DNA of 25,514 nt from Acidobacteriota bacterium (GTDB lineage Bacteria > Acidobacteriota > Terriglobia > Terriglobales > Acidobacteriaceae): positions 1-25,514 of the forward strand of contig JAJZDL010000010.1 of the NCBI GenBank assembly GCA_021851465.1, in the 5' to 3' direction. Shown piece by piece: positions 7,936 to 15,747 of the stretch. Position 1 is the first letter of the stretch; each line of letters opens with the position of its first letter. Made by a program: the position numbers and the translations under genes. The notes under the pieces were generated by a model. It worked only from the letters and a program-made list of their open reading frames with translations. It had not been told where the DNA came from and did no database searches.

Positions 7936-10140
7936 TCACTTTCCGCCGGTCTCCTCGATCAGGCCGCGGTCGCGCAGCATCGGCCCCGCGCTCGGCTCCG
8001 CCCCCAGCCACGCCGCGTACATCTTGCCCAGCTCCTCCGTATTGCCGCGCGACAGAACCATCCTGCGGAAGCGGTCGCCGTTGGCCCGCGTCATTCCGCC
8101 GTGCGTCTCGAACCATTGGTACGCATCGTCGTCCAGCATCTCGCTCCACAGATACGCGTAGTACCCCGCCGCGTAGCCCGTGCTCCAAATGTGCGCAAAG
8201 TAGCTCGACCGGTAGCGCGGCGGCACCGTCGCCAACGCAACGCGCTTCCGCTCCAGCGCCGCCTGCTCGAACGCGTCTGGATTCTGCAACGGCGCCGTCG
8301 CCGGCAGCGTGTGCCACTGCATGTCCAGCTCCGCCGCCGCCAGCAGCTCGGTCAGCATGTATCCCTGGTTGAACTTCGCCGCCGAACGCAACTTCGCCGC
8401 CAGCTCCGCGGGCATCGCCGCGCCCGTCTTGCAGTGCTTTGCATAGTGGCCGAAGACCGCCGGGTCGCTCGCCCAGTGCTCGTTGAACTGCGAGGGAAAC
8501 TCCACAAAGTCGCGCGGCACGTCCGTCCCCGAGAGCAGCGGGTACTCCACATTGGAGAACATCCCATGCAGCGCGTGGCCGAACTCGTGGAACATCGTCG
8601 TCACGTCGTCGAAGCCGATCAGCGCCGGCTCGCCCGCCGCGGGCTTGGGGAAGTTCGCCACGTTGTAGATCACCGGCAGCGTCCCCAGCAGCTTCGATTG
8701 GCCCACAAACGTGTCCATCCATGCGCCGCCGCTCTTGTTGTCGCGCTTGAAGTAGTCGAAGTAGACCAGCGCCAGCGGCTTTGCGTTTGCGTCGAAGACC
8801 TCGAAGACGCGCACATCCGGCGCATACACGGGAATGTCCTTGCGCTCCTTGAAGGCCAGCCCATACAGCCGGTTCGCCGCATAGAAGACGCCGTCCTCCA
8901 GCACATTGTTCACCTCGAAGTACGGCCGCACCTGCGCCTCGTCGATTGCGTACTTCGCCCTGCGCACCTGCTCGGAGTAGAACTCCCAGTCCCACGGTTG
9001 CAGCTCGAACCCGCCCTTCTGCGTCCCGTCCTTCTGCGCAGCGTCGGCGGCCTGTGTAGCGCCCGCAGCCTGTGTATAGATCAGCGCCTGGATGTCTCTG
9101 CCCTCCAACGCCGCCTTCGCCGTCGCCGCCGGAACCAGCGCATCCATGAACTCGATCGCCGCCTCGGGCGTCTTCGCCATCTGGTCCTCCAGCGCCCACG
9201 CCGCATAGTTCGAGTAGCCCAGCAGCTTCGCCTTCTGCGCGCGCAACTGCGCCAGCCGCGCAATCGTCGCCCGCGTATCGTTCGCGCCTCCACGTTCCGC
9301 GCGGTTCCACGAGTCCTCGAAGACCGCCTGCCGCGTTGCCCGGTCTTCCAGCGCGGCCAGCACCGGCTGCTGCGTCGTGTTCTGCAAGGGCAGAACGTAC
9401 CCTTCGGCCTTGCGCTCCTTCGCCGCCTCGGTCGCCGCCTCCAGTTGCGCCTGCGTCAGCCCCCGCAGCGCGGCCCTGTCGCTCGTCGAGTAGGCCGCCG
9501 CCTGGGTCGCCGCCAGCAGCTTCGAGCGGAAGCCGTTCTCCAGCGTCGATTCCTCCTCATTCAGCCTCTTCAGTTGCGCCTTGTCCTCCGCCGATAGCTT
9601 AGCGCCCGCATGAACAAAATTCCTGTAATACACTTCGACCAGCCGCCGCGACTCCGCATCCAGCCCCAGCTTCTCCCGCTGCCCGTAGATCTCCGCCACC
9701 CGCGCGAACAGCCGCTCATTCAGGAAGATCGCATCGTCGTGCGCCGCTCGCCGGGGCGACTCGATCTCATCCACCTTCTCCAGCACCGGATCGGAGTTGG
9801 CCTGCACCACCGCATCGAACACCGCCTGCACCCGGTTGTAGAGTTGCCCGCTCTTCTCCAGCGCCACCAGCGTGTTGGCAAACGTCGGCGCGGCGGGATT
9901 GTTGGCGATCGCCTCCACCTCCTTCATCTGCTCCGCCATCCCGGCCTCCAGCGCGGGCTGATAGTCCGCGTCCTTGATCCGGTCGAACGGCGGCGCCTGG
10001 AACGGCAGCACGCTCGCCGCATAAAACGGGTTCTCCGGCCCAAACTCCGCCGCCTGTCCAACCGCCGATCTCGCCGCGCCCGCCAACGCCGCGCCCGCCA
10101 ATATCCCCATTCCTATCTGCAAAGCTCTCCCCATCCTCAT
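7936..10140 (-). CDS. dcp: exported M3 family metallopeptidase (peptidyl-dipeptidase Dcp type)
   Basis: A 734-residue zinc peptidase from ATG 10140. GAGG lies about six bases upstream, and a basic, hydrophobic signal-like segment follows (GRALQIGMGILAGAALAGAARSAVGQA), so it is probably periplasmic or anchored. An ATG at 10182 would add 14 residues before the signal and is less likely. The mature part begins NPFYAASVLPFQAPPFDRIKDADY, typical of M3A enzymes. The zinc site HEFGHALH begins at His518, and the third ligand lies in the following ELPSQF-like block (DFVEFPSQFNEHW). A Gln/Ala-rich insertion (TQAAGATQAADAAQ) lies in the middle. E. coli Dcp has about 680 residues and no signal. The enzyme trims peptides from the C-terminus or cleaves oligopeptides; which of the two cannot be decided here. 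It is convergent with rhaB. Confidence 0.92.
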   Translation of the reverse strand: MRMGRALQIGMGILAGAALAGAARSAVGQAAEFGPENPFYAASVLPFQAPPFDRIKDADYQPALEAGMAEQMKEVEAIANNPAAPTFANTLVALEKSGQLYNRVQAVFDAVVQANSDPVLEKVDEIESPRRAAHDDAIFLNERLFARVAEIYGQREKLGLDAESRRLVEVYYRNFVHAGAKLSAEDKAQLKRLNEEESTLENGFRSKLLAATQAAAYSTSDRAALRGLTQAQLEAATEAAKERKAEGYVLPLQNTTQQPVLAALEDRATRQAVFEDSWNRAERGGANDTRATIARLAQLRAQKAKLLGYSNYAAWALEDQMAKTPEAAIEFMDALVPAATAKAALEGRDIQALIYTQAAGATQAADAAQKDGTQKGGFELQPWDWEFYSEQVRRAKYAIDEAQVRPYFEVNNVLEDGVFYAANRLYGLAFKERKDIPVYAPDVRVFEVFDANAKPLALVYFDYFKRDNKSGGAWMDTFVGQSKLLGTLPVIYNVANFPKPAAGEPALIGFDDVTTMFHEFGHALHGMFSNVEYPLLSGTDVPRDFVEFPSQFNEHWASDPAVFGHYAKHCKTGAAMPAELAAKLRSAAKFNQGYMLTELLAAAELDMQWHTLPATAPLQNPDAFEQAALERKRVALATVPPRYRSSYFAHIWSTGYAAGYYAYLWSEMLDDDAYQWFETHGGMTRANGDRFRRMVLSRGNTEELGKMYAAWLGAEPSAGPMLRDRGLIEETGGK

Positions 10141-10194
10141 CTCGCCCCTCAGAAGCTGTCTAAGATCGGCTCTTTTCGACACTCAAATCTTGGG

Positions 10195-10239
10195 TTGTCA
10201 TTCCGGCTTGAGCGAAGTCGAAGGCCAGAATCCCCGTAT
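10195..10239 (+). repeat. dispersed intergenic repeat, divergent copy B
   Basis: TTGTCATTCCGGCTTGAGCG, followed by AAGTCGAAGGCCAGAATCCCCGTAT, is a diverged, longer-centred relative of the 37-base repeat: the same TTGTCATTC beginning and AGAATCCCCG end. It lies upstream of the M3 peptidase start, between two minus-strand genes. Confidence 0.65.
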
Positions 10240-10373
10240 CCGGTTGTTGTTTGTCTCCACGCCGTGTGCGAGTTCCGTAGCCCTGAGCGCGCCAAACCTC
10301 CGGCACTTCATTCTAGCCCGCATCCTTCACTGCTGTTGGTTGTAGCCGCGCAGATCGTCCAGACGAATCACCC

Positions 10374-11264
10374 TCAGAACGGAATCCGCGCCGTCAGCAC
10401 GATCCCGTGGTTGTAGGTGTGGAAGTGCGTCAGCGCAATCTGCTCGCCCGCGCCAAAGGTCAGCCCCAGCCGTCCCGGTGTGCCGTCCGCATTGTGCGCC
10501 AGCGGGATGCGTCCGATCACGACGCCCGGCGTCGTAAACGTCGCGATCTTGCCGTCGTTCGCTCCGCCTGAATAGAAGCTCGAATTGAACTCCAGCTCCG
10601 GCCAGAACAGCCGCGCCACGCCTGTCCGCGCCAGCCTGTACTGCGCCAGGCTGTTCCACGTCGTTATATGCCCCAGCCCCTTCGCGTTCGTCACTGGCAG
10701 CGAGCCGCCCAGCGTCGATTCAAAGTCCAGCAGCCCGAAGCCCTTGCCGCCCGCAATCGACGGCGTCACCACCGCGCAGCAGCTTCCGTTGCCGTTCTTG
10801 CCCGTCGGCACCGAAGCGCCCAGAAATGCCGTCAGGATGCGGTTGCCGCTCTCCTCATTGCGCGCCAAGACGCGGTACTTCATCAGGAACGACACGTCGC
10901 CGAAGCCGTCCTCCTCTCCCGGCTGCGTGTGGTCGATAAACGGAGGCAGGTTGAACAGCAGCTCCACCCGCCGCAGCGGGATCAGCTCCAGCCCCTTGCC
11001 GTTGTCCAGCGTCCATGTGTCGTAGCGCGCCGCATTGGTCTGCCGCACGAAGTCCGTGCGGAACTCCTGTTCCAGTCGAGGAGTCACCAGCACCAGCGGC
11101 GTGATCCAGTGCGGCTGCGCGTTCTGCGTCGCCGTCGCCCGCGCCTGGTACCGCGCAATAAATGAACCGGAAGCCGGGGCGGCCTGCGCCAAGGCAACTC
11201 CGCAGAATCCCAAACAAAATGCTCCGGGCATAAGAACTCGGAAGACGGCATGGAATTTCTTCAT
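10374..11264 (-). CDS. outer-membrane beta-barrel-like protein
   Basis: A 296-residue protein with a signal peptide (MKKFHAVFRVLMPGAFCLGFCGVALAQA) and a C-terminal strand ending in Phe (GIVLTARIPF), the usual outer-membrane barrel signature. The body alternates hydrophobic and polar residues, with recurring segments such as VELLFNLPPFI, GFGDVSFLMKYRVL, ILTAFLGASVPTG, FESTLGGSLPV and NSLAQYRL. These resemble the 'MetA-pathway of phenol degradation'/transporter-type barrels, but no substrate can be given. There is no clear Shine-Dalgarno before ATG 11264. The gene is divergent from the HTH-Mop regulator across a 60-base gap with a palindrome over both -10 boxes, so the barrel is a likely target of that regulator. 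Confidence 0.75.
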   Translation of the reverse strand: MKKFHAVFRVLMPGAFCLGFCGVALAQAAPASGSFIARYQARATATQNAQPHWITPLVLVTPRLEQEFRTDFVRQTNAARYDTWTLDNGKGLELIPLRRVELLFNLPPFIDHTQPGEEDGFGDVSFLMKYRVLARNEESGNRILTAFLGASVPTGKNGNGSCCAVVTPSIAGGKGFGLLDFESTLGGSLPVTNAKGLGHITTWNSLAQYRLARTGVARLFWPELEFNSSFYSGGANDGKIATFTTPGVVIGRIPLAHNADGTPGRLGLTFGAGEQIALTHFHTYNHGIVLTARIPF

Positions 11265-11284
11265 GGAAAAATTCTATTCGGATA

Positions 11285-11303
11285 CGTATAATGATTTTAT
11301 ACG
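11285..11303. promoter_or_regulatory. perfect palindrome over divergent -10 boxes (candidate operator)
   Basis: CGTATAA-TGATT-TTATACG is a perfect 7-base inverted repeat with a 5-base spacer. It contains TATAAT for the plus strand (11287-11292) and TATAAA for the minus strand (11295-11300). Both lie at suitable distances from the HTH-Mop start (11325) and the barrel start (11264). A dimeric regulator bound here would block both promoters. Part of the symmetry is inherent in facing TATA boxes. Confidence 0.55.
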
Positions 11304-11324
11304 ATTCGTAAAGAAAGGTGCCCA

Positions 11325-11750
11325 ATGCAATCTCCCGAAACGCTCGTCACGCCACGCGAGGCCGCCGCCGCCATCGGCGTCAGCTACCCCACCATCAAGC
11401 AATGGATCCTCGCCGGCAAGCTGCGCACCGTCAAGACCGCCGGAGGCCACCACCGCATCCCGCAGGCCGCACTCAGGCGCTACCTGCCGGCATCGCCCAC
11501 GGCGCCCAGCACCGCATCCCGAGAGCGCTTCCGCAACCTCAGCGGACGCAACCAGATCGTCGGCACCATCGTCGAGGTCAAACTCAGCGGCCTGCTCGCC
11601 AAGGTCGTCCTTGAAATTGCCTGCGCGCCGCGCCCCCAGCGCATCACCTCCATCATCACCGCAGACGCCGTCCGCGAGATGCAGCTCCGCAAAGGCCAAA
11701 CCGCCGCCGCCCTCATGAAGTCCACCGAAGTCATGGTCGCCCGCGTCTGA
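11325..11750 (+). CDS. HTH-Mop domain regulator (MerR/BldC-type HTH plus molybdate-binding-like domain)
   Basis: A 141-residue protein. Residues about 7-54 are a MerR/excisionase-type winged HTH: VTPREAAAAIGVSYPTIKQWILAGKLRTVKTAGGHHRIP. Residues about 72-140 are a single Mop/TOBE domain: SGRNQIVGTIVEVKLSGLLAKVVLEI, ITSIITADAVREMQLRKGQTAAALMKSTEVMVAR. Mop domains in ModE, ModC and molbindins bind molybdate or tungstate, usually as dimers or hexamers. The protein is therefore a candidate oxyanion-responsive regulator; this is inferred from domains only. AAAGG lies six bases before the ATG. No modABC or molybdenum cofactor gene is in the window. It is divergent from the outer-membrane barrel and may control it and itself. 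Confidence 0.85.
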   Translation: MQSPETLVTPREAAAAIGVSYPTIKQWILAGKLRTVKTAGGHHRIPQAALRRYLPASPTAPSTASRERFRNLSGRNQIVGTIVEVKLSGLLAKVVLEIACAPRPQRITSIITADAVREMQLRKGQTAAALMKSTEVMVARV

Positions 11751-11796
11751 GGATCTGTCTATAGCGGCTTCGCAATTGCTATAAGCCGACCTTGAA

Positions 11797-11833
11797 TTGT
11801 CATTCTGAGCGCAGCGAAGAATCCCCGCATTTC
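11797..11833 (+). repeat. dispersed intergenic repeat, copy C
   Basis: A 37-base unit identical to 22924-22960 and differing at one base from 6002-6038. It lies between the convergent HTH-Mop and pyrC genes. Just before it, CGGCTT (11765-11770) and AAGCCG (11783-11788) can form a small hairpin without a T-tract. Confidence 0.88.
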
Positions 11834-11874
11834 ATTGCGCGGCGCAACTCTCTCTGTGCCATTCGAAATCTGGC

Positions 11875-13191
11875 CTAGGCACGGTAAACCACGCGCCCCT
11901 CGCAGATCGTCGCGCGCACACGGCCCAGCATCGCCGCACCGTCGAACGGCGTGTTCCGCGCCTTCGACCGCGAACCACTTGCCGTAAAGTTCCACTCCGC
12001 CGCCGCGTCGAAAATCACCACATCCGCATGGCTCCCCACGCGCAGCGTTCCCCGCTCCTTCAACCCGATCACCGCCGCCGCCCGCGCGCCCATCAACTCC
12101 ATCACCCGCGCCAGCGGCATTCCATGCTCGCGGTGCAGGACGCGCAGCGCCAGCCCCAGCGCGGTCTCCAGGCCCGTAACCCCATTCGGCGCGCGCTCGA
12201 ACTCCACCTCTTTCTCATGCGATGCATGGGGCGCGTGGTCGGTTGCAATGCAGTCGATCGTCCCGTCGAGCAGCGCTTCTATCACCGCTTGCCGGTCCAC
12301 CTCCGCGCGCAGCGGAGGGTTCATCTTCGCATTCGTGTCATAGTCGCCGACCGCATCCTCGGTCAGCGTGAAGTGGTGCGGCGCGGCCTCGCAGGTCACA
12401 TGCAAGCCTTCGGCCTTCGCGCGCCGTATCTCGTGCAACGCACGGGATGTCGATACATGCTGCACATGCAGGTGCGGCCTCACCCGCTCCCCGCGCTCGA
12501 TCTCGCGCAGCAGGCGGATGTCGCGCTCGACGATGCGCGCCTCCGCCTCCACCGGCATTCCGCGCAGCCCCAGCCGGAACGCCACGCGCCCCGCGTTCAT
12601 GCTGCATCCGCCCGTCAGGCGCGTGTCCTCCGCGTGTTGCGAGACCGGCACGCCAAGCCTCGCAGCCGCCACCAGCGCTGCGCGCATCGTCGCGTCCTCC
12701 AGCACTGGTTTGCCGTCGTCGGTGAAGCCGACCGCGCCTGCGCGCACCAGCGAAGCGAAGTCCGCGATCTCGCCGCCCATGCTGCCAAGCGTCGCTGCGG
12801 GCATCGCCAGCAGCTTCACCGCCGCGCCGCGCGCAGCATCCAGCATCCACTTCAGGCCCTCCACCGAGTCGTTCACCGGGGCCGTGTTCGGCATCGCCAC
12901 CACGGTTGTAAACCCGCCCGCCGCCGCCGCCGCCGTGCCGGTTGCGATGGTCTCCTTGTGCGTCTGTCCCGGCTCGCGCAGATGCACGTGGATGTCGATC
13001 AGCCCCGGCGCAACCACGCACCCGGCCGCGTCGATCTGCTTCTCCTTCGGCAGTGAACCGGCGAACTCCGCCAGCGCGCCCGGCAGCTCCACCGCTGCGA
13101 TCCGCCCGTCGCGCAGCAACAGGTCGCGTGGCCCATCGATCCCGCTCGCAGGATCGACCACACGCCCATTCAGAATCAAAATCTCGTTCAT
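11875..13191 (-). CDS. pyrC: dihydroorotase
   Basis: A 438-residue class I (bacterial, multifunctional-type) dihydroorotase that cyclises carbamoyl-aspartate to dihydroorotate. Metal site motif GLIDIHVHLREPG lies near residues 64-76 (His-x-His). GFTDDGKPV follows where the carboxylated lysine or aspartate region is expected. HVQHVSTSRAL holds a further His, and the catalytic Asp is in DCIATDHAPH. NAKMNPPLR is the substrate-binding Asn/Arg block. The C-terminus is the usual amidohydrolase barrel closure (GSHADVVIFD). The ATG overlaps the pyrB stop as ATGA, so translation is probably coupled. Retention of the metal and acid residues suggests an active enzyme rather than an inactive PyrX-type paralogue. 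Confidence 0.95.
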   Translation of the reverse strand: MNEILILNGRVVDPASGIDGPRDLLLRDGRIAAVELPGALAEFAGSLPKEKQIDAAGCVVAPGLIDIHVHLREPGQTHKETIATGTAAAAAGGFTTVVAMPNTAPVNDSVEGLKWMLDAARGAAVKLLAMPAATLGSMGGEIADFASLVRAGAVGFTDDGKPVLEDATMRAALVAAARLGVPVSQHAEDTRLTGGCSMNAGRVAFRLGLRGMPVEAEARIVERDIRLLREIERGERVRPHLHVQHVSTSRALHEIRRAKAEGLHVTCEAAPHHFTLTEDAVGDYDTNAKMNPPLRAEVDRQAVIEALLDGTIDCIATDHAPHASHEKEVEFERAPNGVTGLETALGLALRVLHREHGMPLARVMELMGARAAAVIGLKERGTLRVGSHADVVIFDAAAEWNFTASGSRSKARNTPFDGAAMLGRVRATICEGRVVYRA

Positions 13192-14222
13192 GCCTGCACC
13201 CCGAGGGCCCGCGCCAGCAGCGCGCGCCGCACCGCCAGGCCCTGCGCCACCTGCTGCTCGATCGCGGACTGCGCGCCATCGGCCACCTCGCCCGCAATCT
13301 CCAGCCCGCGAATGATCGGTCCCGGATGCAGTACCGCTGCATGTGGCGCAATCGCCGCCAGCCGCTGCGCGCTCAGTTGATAGCGCGCCACATACTCCGC
13401 CAGGTCCAGGTCGAAGCCCGCCAGCCGCTCCTTCTGGATGCGCAGCATCATCGCAACATCCGCCTGCGCCAGCGCCCGGTCGAAGTCCCGTTCAATCGCA
13501 ATCCCCGCACCCAGCCCCAGCGCATCCTCCGGCAGCATCTCCACCGGACCGCACAGCACCACGCGCGCGCCCAGCCGCGGCAACAGCATCGCATTCGACC
13601 GCGCCACGCGGCTGTGCAGAATGTCTCCCACAATCGCCACCGTAACGCCGTCGAGCGCATGCGCATCGACCGTGCTCGCGTCCCTGCCCAGCCGCAGCAG
13701 GATCGTGCGCAGGTCCAGCAGCGCCTGCGACGGATGCTGATGCATTCCGTCTCCCGCGTTCAGCACCGGAAGCCCGGTCACGCGCGCCAGCAGCGACGCC
13801 GCGCCCGAAGACGGATGGCGCAGGACAATGGCCTCCGCGCCGAGGGCGCGCAGCGTCAACCCGGTGTCCTTCAGGCTCTCGCCCTTCTCGATCGACGATG
13901 ATTTGTCGCTCACCAGTGTTGTCGTCGCGCCCAACGACTTCGCCGCCAGCTCGAACGAGGTCCGCGTCCGCGTGCTCGACTCGTAGAACAGCAGCGCAAT
14001 CGTCCGTCCCGTCAGCAGCCGCGCCCGCTCCACCGCGGCCATTCGCTCCAGCCGAGTTGTAGTGGCCAGTATCCCAGCCACGTCCGCAATCGACAGGTGC
14101 TCGACCGTCAGCAGCGATCCCTTCGCGCAAGCGGAACAGAGCGCCGCAGCGTGCGACTCCGCTCCAGAGAGCAGCCCCACCCCGCCTTCTCCCATCGCAG
14201 CGCTCTTCGTCAGATCGGTCAC
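13188..14222 (-). CDS. pyrB: aspartate carbamoyltransferase catalytic chain
   Basis: A 344-residue enzyme condensing carbamoyl phosphate with aspartate, the first committed step of pyrimidine synthesis. The carbamoyl-phosphate loop is FYESSTRTRTSFE, followed by KSSSIEKGESLKDT. HPSSGAA stands at the second substrate site, and GMHQHPSQALLDL and VAIVGDILHSRVARSN are the conserved aspartate-domain motifs. The start is uncertain. GTG 14222 has GAGG nine bases upstream and lies 11 bases after the pyrR stop, while ATG 14195 has a weaker GAAGAG. The family usually has about 305-315 residues, and the N-terminal 30-40 residues here are not conserved, which slightly favours the shorter form. No pyrI regulatory chain is seen. 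It overlaps pyrC by four bases. Confidence 0.93.
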   Translation of the reverse strand: MTDLTKSAAMGEGGVGLLSGAESHAAALCSACAKGSLLTVEHLSIADVAGILATTTRLERMAAVERARLLTGRTIALLFYESSTRTRTSFELAAKSLGATTTLVSDKSSSIEKGESLKDTGLTLRALGAEAIVLRHPSSGAASLLARVTGLPVLNAGDGMHQHPSQALLDLRTILLRLGRDASTVDAHALDGVTVAIVGDILHSRVARSNAMLLPRLGARVVLCGPVEMLPEDALGLGAGIAIERDFDRALAQADVAMMLRIQKERLAGFDLDLAEYVARYQLSAQRLAAIAPHAAVLHPGPIIRGLEIAGEVADGAQSAIEQQVAQGLAVRRALLARALGVQA

Positions 14223-14233
14223 GCGCCCGTGCC

Positions 14234-14821
14234 TCAATCCACCAGCTCGGCCAGCAGCACCTGCTCCTGCCCGTCGATCTCGTTCATCTTCACTTCGATT
14301 ACCTCGCGCCGCGAGGTCGGGACCGCGCGCCCGGTAAAGGTCGCCTGGATCGGCAGCTCCCTGTGCCCGCGGTCGATCAGCACCAGCAGTTGCACGCTCT
14401 TCGGGCGCCCATGGTCGAAGAGCGCATCCAGCGCCGCCCGCGCCGTGCGCCCGGTGTACAGCACATCGTCCATCAACACAATGTCGCGCCCATTCACGTC
14501 GAAGCCGATCTCGCCTGCCACCACCGTAGGCCGCGGATCGCTTGCCGTCAGGTCGTCGCGATAGAGGTTGATGTCCAGCACGCCGGTCTCTACCGGGCGC
14601 CTCTCGATGCCGGCGATCATCTTCCCCAGCCGCTCGGCCAGCGGCACGCCGCGCCGCTTGATGCCGACCAGCCCCAGGTTCGCGCACCCGTCGTTCTTCT
14701 CGACAACCTCATGCGCCAGCCGCACCAGCGTCCGCTCAATCTCCGACGCCGACATCAGCCGGCCCTTCTCGCGCAACCTCGGCTGCGCCCCGCCCGCCTT
14801 CACTTCACTCGCATCGCTCAT
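14234..14821 (-). CDS. pyrR: PyrR: pyrimidine regulatory protein / uracil phosphoribosyltransferase
   Basis: A 195-residue type I phosphoribosyltransferase. The PRPP-binding loop is DIVLMDDVLYTGRTARAALDAL. LGLVGIKRRGVPLAERLG is the pyrophosphate-binding loop region, and LLVLIDRGHRELPIQATFTGRAVPTS is diagnostic of PyrR. The family is usually 170-185 residues; the extra N-terminal 20 or so are not conserved, so a start at the internal MSASEIERTL is possible. In Gram-positive bacteria PyrR binds pyr mRNA in response to UMP; whether it does so here is unknown, and no matching RNA loop was recognised. It heads pyrB and pyrC, with pyrB starting 11 bases after its stop, so autoregulation of the cluster is plausible. 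Confidence 0.92.
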   Translation of the reverse strand: MSDASEVKAGGAQPRLREKGRLMSASEIERTLVRLAHEVVEKNDGCANLGLVGIKRRGVPLAERLGKMIAGIERRPVETGVLDINLYRDDLTASDPRPTVVAGEIGFDVNGRDIVLMDDVLYTGRTARAALDALFDHGRPKSVQLLVLIDRGHRELPIQATFTGRAVPTSRREVIEVKMNEIDGQEQVLLAELVD

Positions 14822-14854
14822 AGTCGCATCGCCGCACTCACTCCGTCGAACCCG

Positions 14855-14863
14855 ATGATACCA
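14855..14863 (-). promoter_or_regulatory. possible extended -10 promoter for pyrR
   Basis: On the minus strand TGGTATCAT combines a TG element with TATCAT (five of six to consensus). Transcription would start about 27 bases before ATG 14821. No good -35 is visible. If real, pyrRBC could be expressed independently of the zinc-ribbon gene upstream. Confidence 0.35.
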
Positions 14864-14908
14864 GCCTGCACGCTCCGACTCTGCCCCTCGCCACACGCGC
14901 GGTGCCCC

Positions 14909-15601
14909 TCACAGCGCCGCCCCGCGCCGCATCCGCAGCAGCCCGGCGAACGCGCCGCCCAGCGTGCAGAGCACAACCAGCCCCGCCGACACAAACGCAA
15001 GCCCCGCCAGAAACATCGCGCCGCGAAACTCCGGCGACCCCAAAAGCCCCATCATCTCCGCCGGAATCGGCGTCGAGGATTGCTGGATCGCCCGTTGCAC
15101 CTGCGCCGCCATCTGCGCGTCGAAGCTGCCCATCGCGTGCAGCCCAAAGCGCGCCACCAGCCCCGCGCCCGCCATGGCTGTACCCAGCTCCAGCGTCAGG
15201 CACACGCCCACCACCACACCGATGCGCGCGCCCACGCCCATATCCATCCACGCCGCAGGCCGCCGCCTCTGGTAGAGGCCCAACGAAATCCATGCCGCGC
15301 TCACAATCCACAGAAAGCTCACCGGCGACAGCATCTCCACCCGCGTCGCCGCCAGGCTCAGCACCGCGCCCACCGCGCCCACCGCCGCCGCGCAGCGGAT
15401 CGCCGTCTTCCACTCCACCCGCTGCGGCTCCGCGGCTGCGCTCGCCGCGGCGTCGATCGCGCCCACCGGTTCACCGCCCGCCTCCGCCGATTGGTTCTCC
15501 AGCGCAAGGCTCAACTGCGGCGCGCCGCACTGCGGGCAGAACGGAGACTCTCCACTCCCCGCCGGCAACTCCCCGCCGCAGCGATGACAGAACTCTTGCA
15601 T
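14909..15601 (-). CDS. zinc-ribbon membrane protein, function unknown
   Basis: A 230-residue protein from the ATG at 15601, chosen because the zinc ribbon begins right there; the frame is open 30 codons further up without protein-like features. Residues 5-25 form a CxxC...CxxC ribbon (Cys5, Cys8, Cys22, Cys25; FCHRCGGELP...FCPQCGAPQ). An acidic Ala-rich linker follows to about residue 65. Then come about four hydrophobic segments: AIRCAAAVGAVGAVLSLAA, VSFLWIVSAAWISLGLY, the long IGVVVGVCLTLELGTAMAGAGLV, and MFLAGLAFVSAGLVVLCTLGGAFAGLL. The C-terminus is basic. Proteins with an N-terminal zinc ribbon and membrane segments are common, and their roles are mostly unknown. It lies 87 bases ahead of pyrR on the same strand, so it may be cotranscribed with the pyr genes, though no functional link is visible. 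Confidence 0.75.
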   Translation of the reverse strand: MQEFCHRCGGELPAGSGESPFCPQCGAPQLSLALENQSAEAGGEPVGAIDAAASAAAEPQRVEWKTAIRCAAAVGAVGAVLSLAATRVEMLSPVSFLWIVSAAWISLGLYQRRRPAAWMDMGVGARIGVVVGVCLTLELGTAMAGAGLVARFGLHAMGSFDAQMAAQVQRAIQQSSTPIPAEMMGLLGSPEFRGAMFLAGLAFVSAGLVVLCTLGGAFAGLLRMRRGAAL

Positions 15602-15649
15602 ATCTACGAAGCTACCCCACGCCACATCCGGCGGCAAGCTGTACCGACA

Positions 15650-15679
15650 ATGCACTCCGCGCCACAGAGCGGAGTGCAT
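15650..15679. repeat. 11-bp perfect inverted repeat between gltD and the zinc-ribbon gene
   Basis: ATGCACTCCGC (15650-15660) and GCGGAGTGCAT (15669-15679) are exact complements around an 8-base loop (GCCACAGA). It lies 69 bases after the gltD stop and 49 bases before the zinc-ribbon start, both on the minus strand. There is no T-tract, so it may be a factor-dependent terminator, an RNA-stabilising hairpin, or an operator. Confidence 0.7.
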
Positions 15680-15747
15680 CGTGAATGGCAACCACAGCGC
15701 ACCTCATGCCGGCCTGCCCGCTCCGGTTGAACGCGCGGCCCGGCGGC

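Noticed and set aside
7873..9597. Large plus-strand open frame opposite the M3 peptidase
   Set aside because: Arg/Leu-rich shadow of a convincing zinc peptidase on the other strand.
10150..10164. AGAAGCTGTCTAA and its complement-like copy near 23005-23018 as insertion sequence ends
   Set aside because: No transposase, target duplication or matching internal sequence; the similarity is only about 13 bases.
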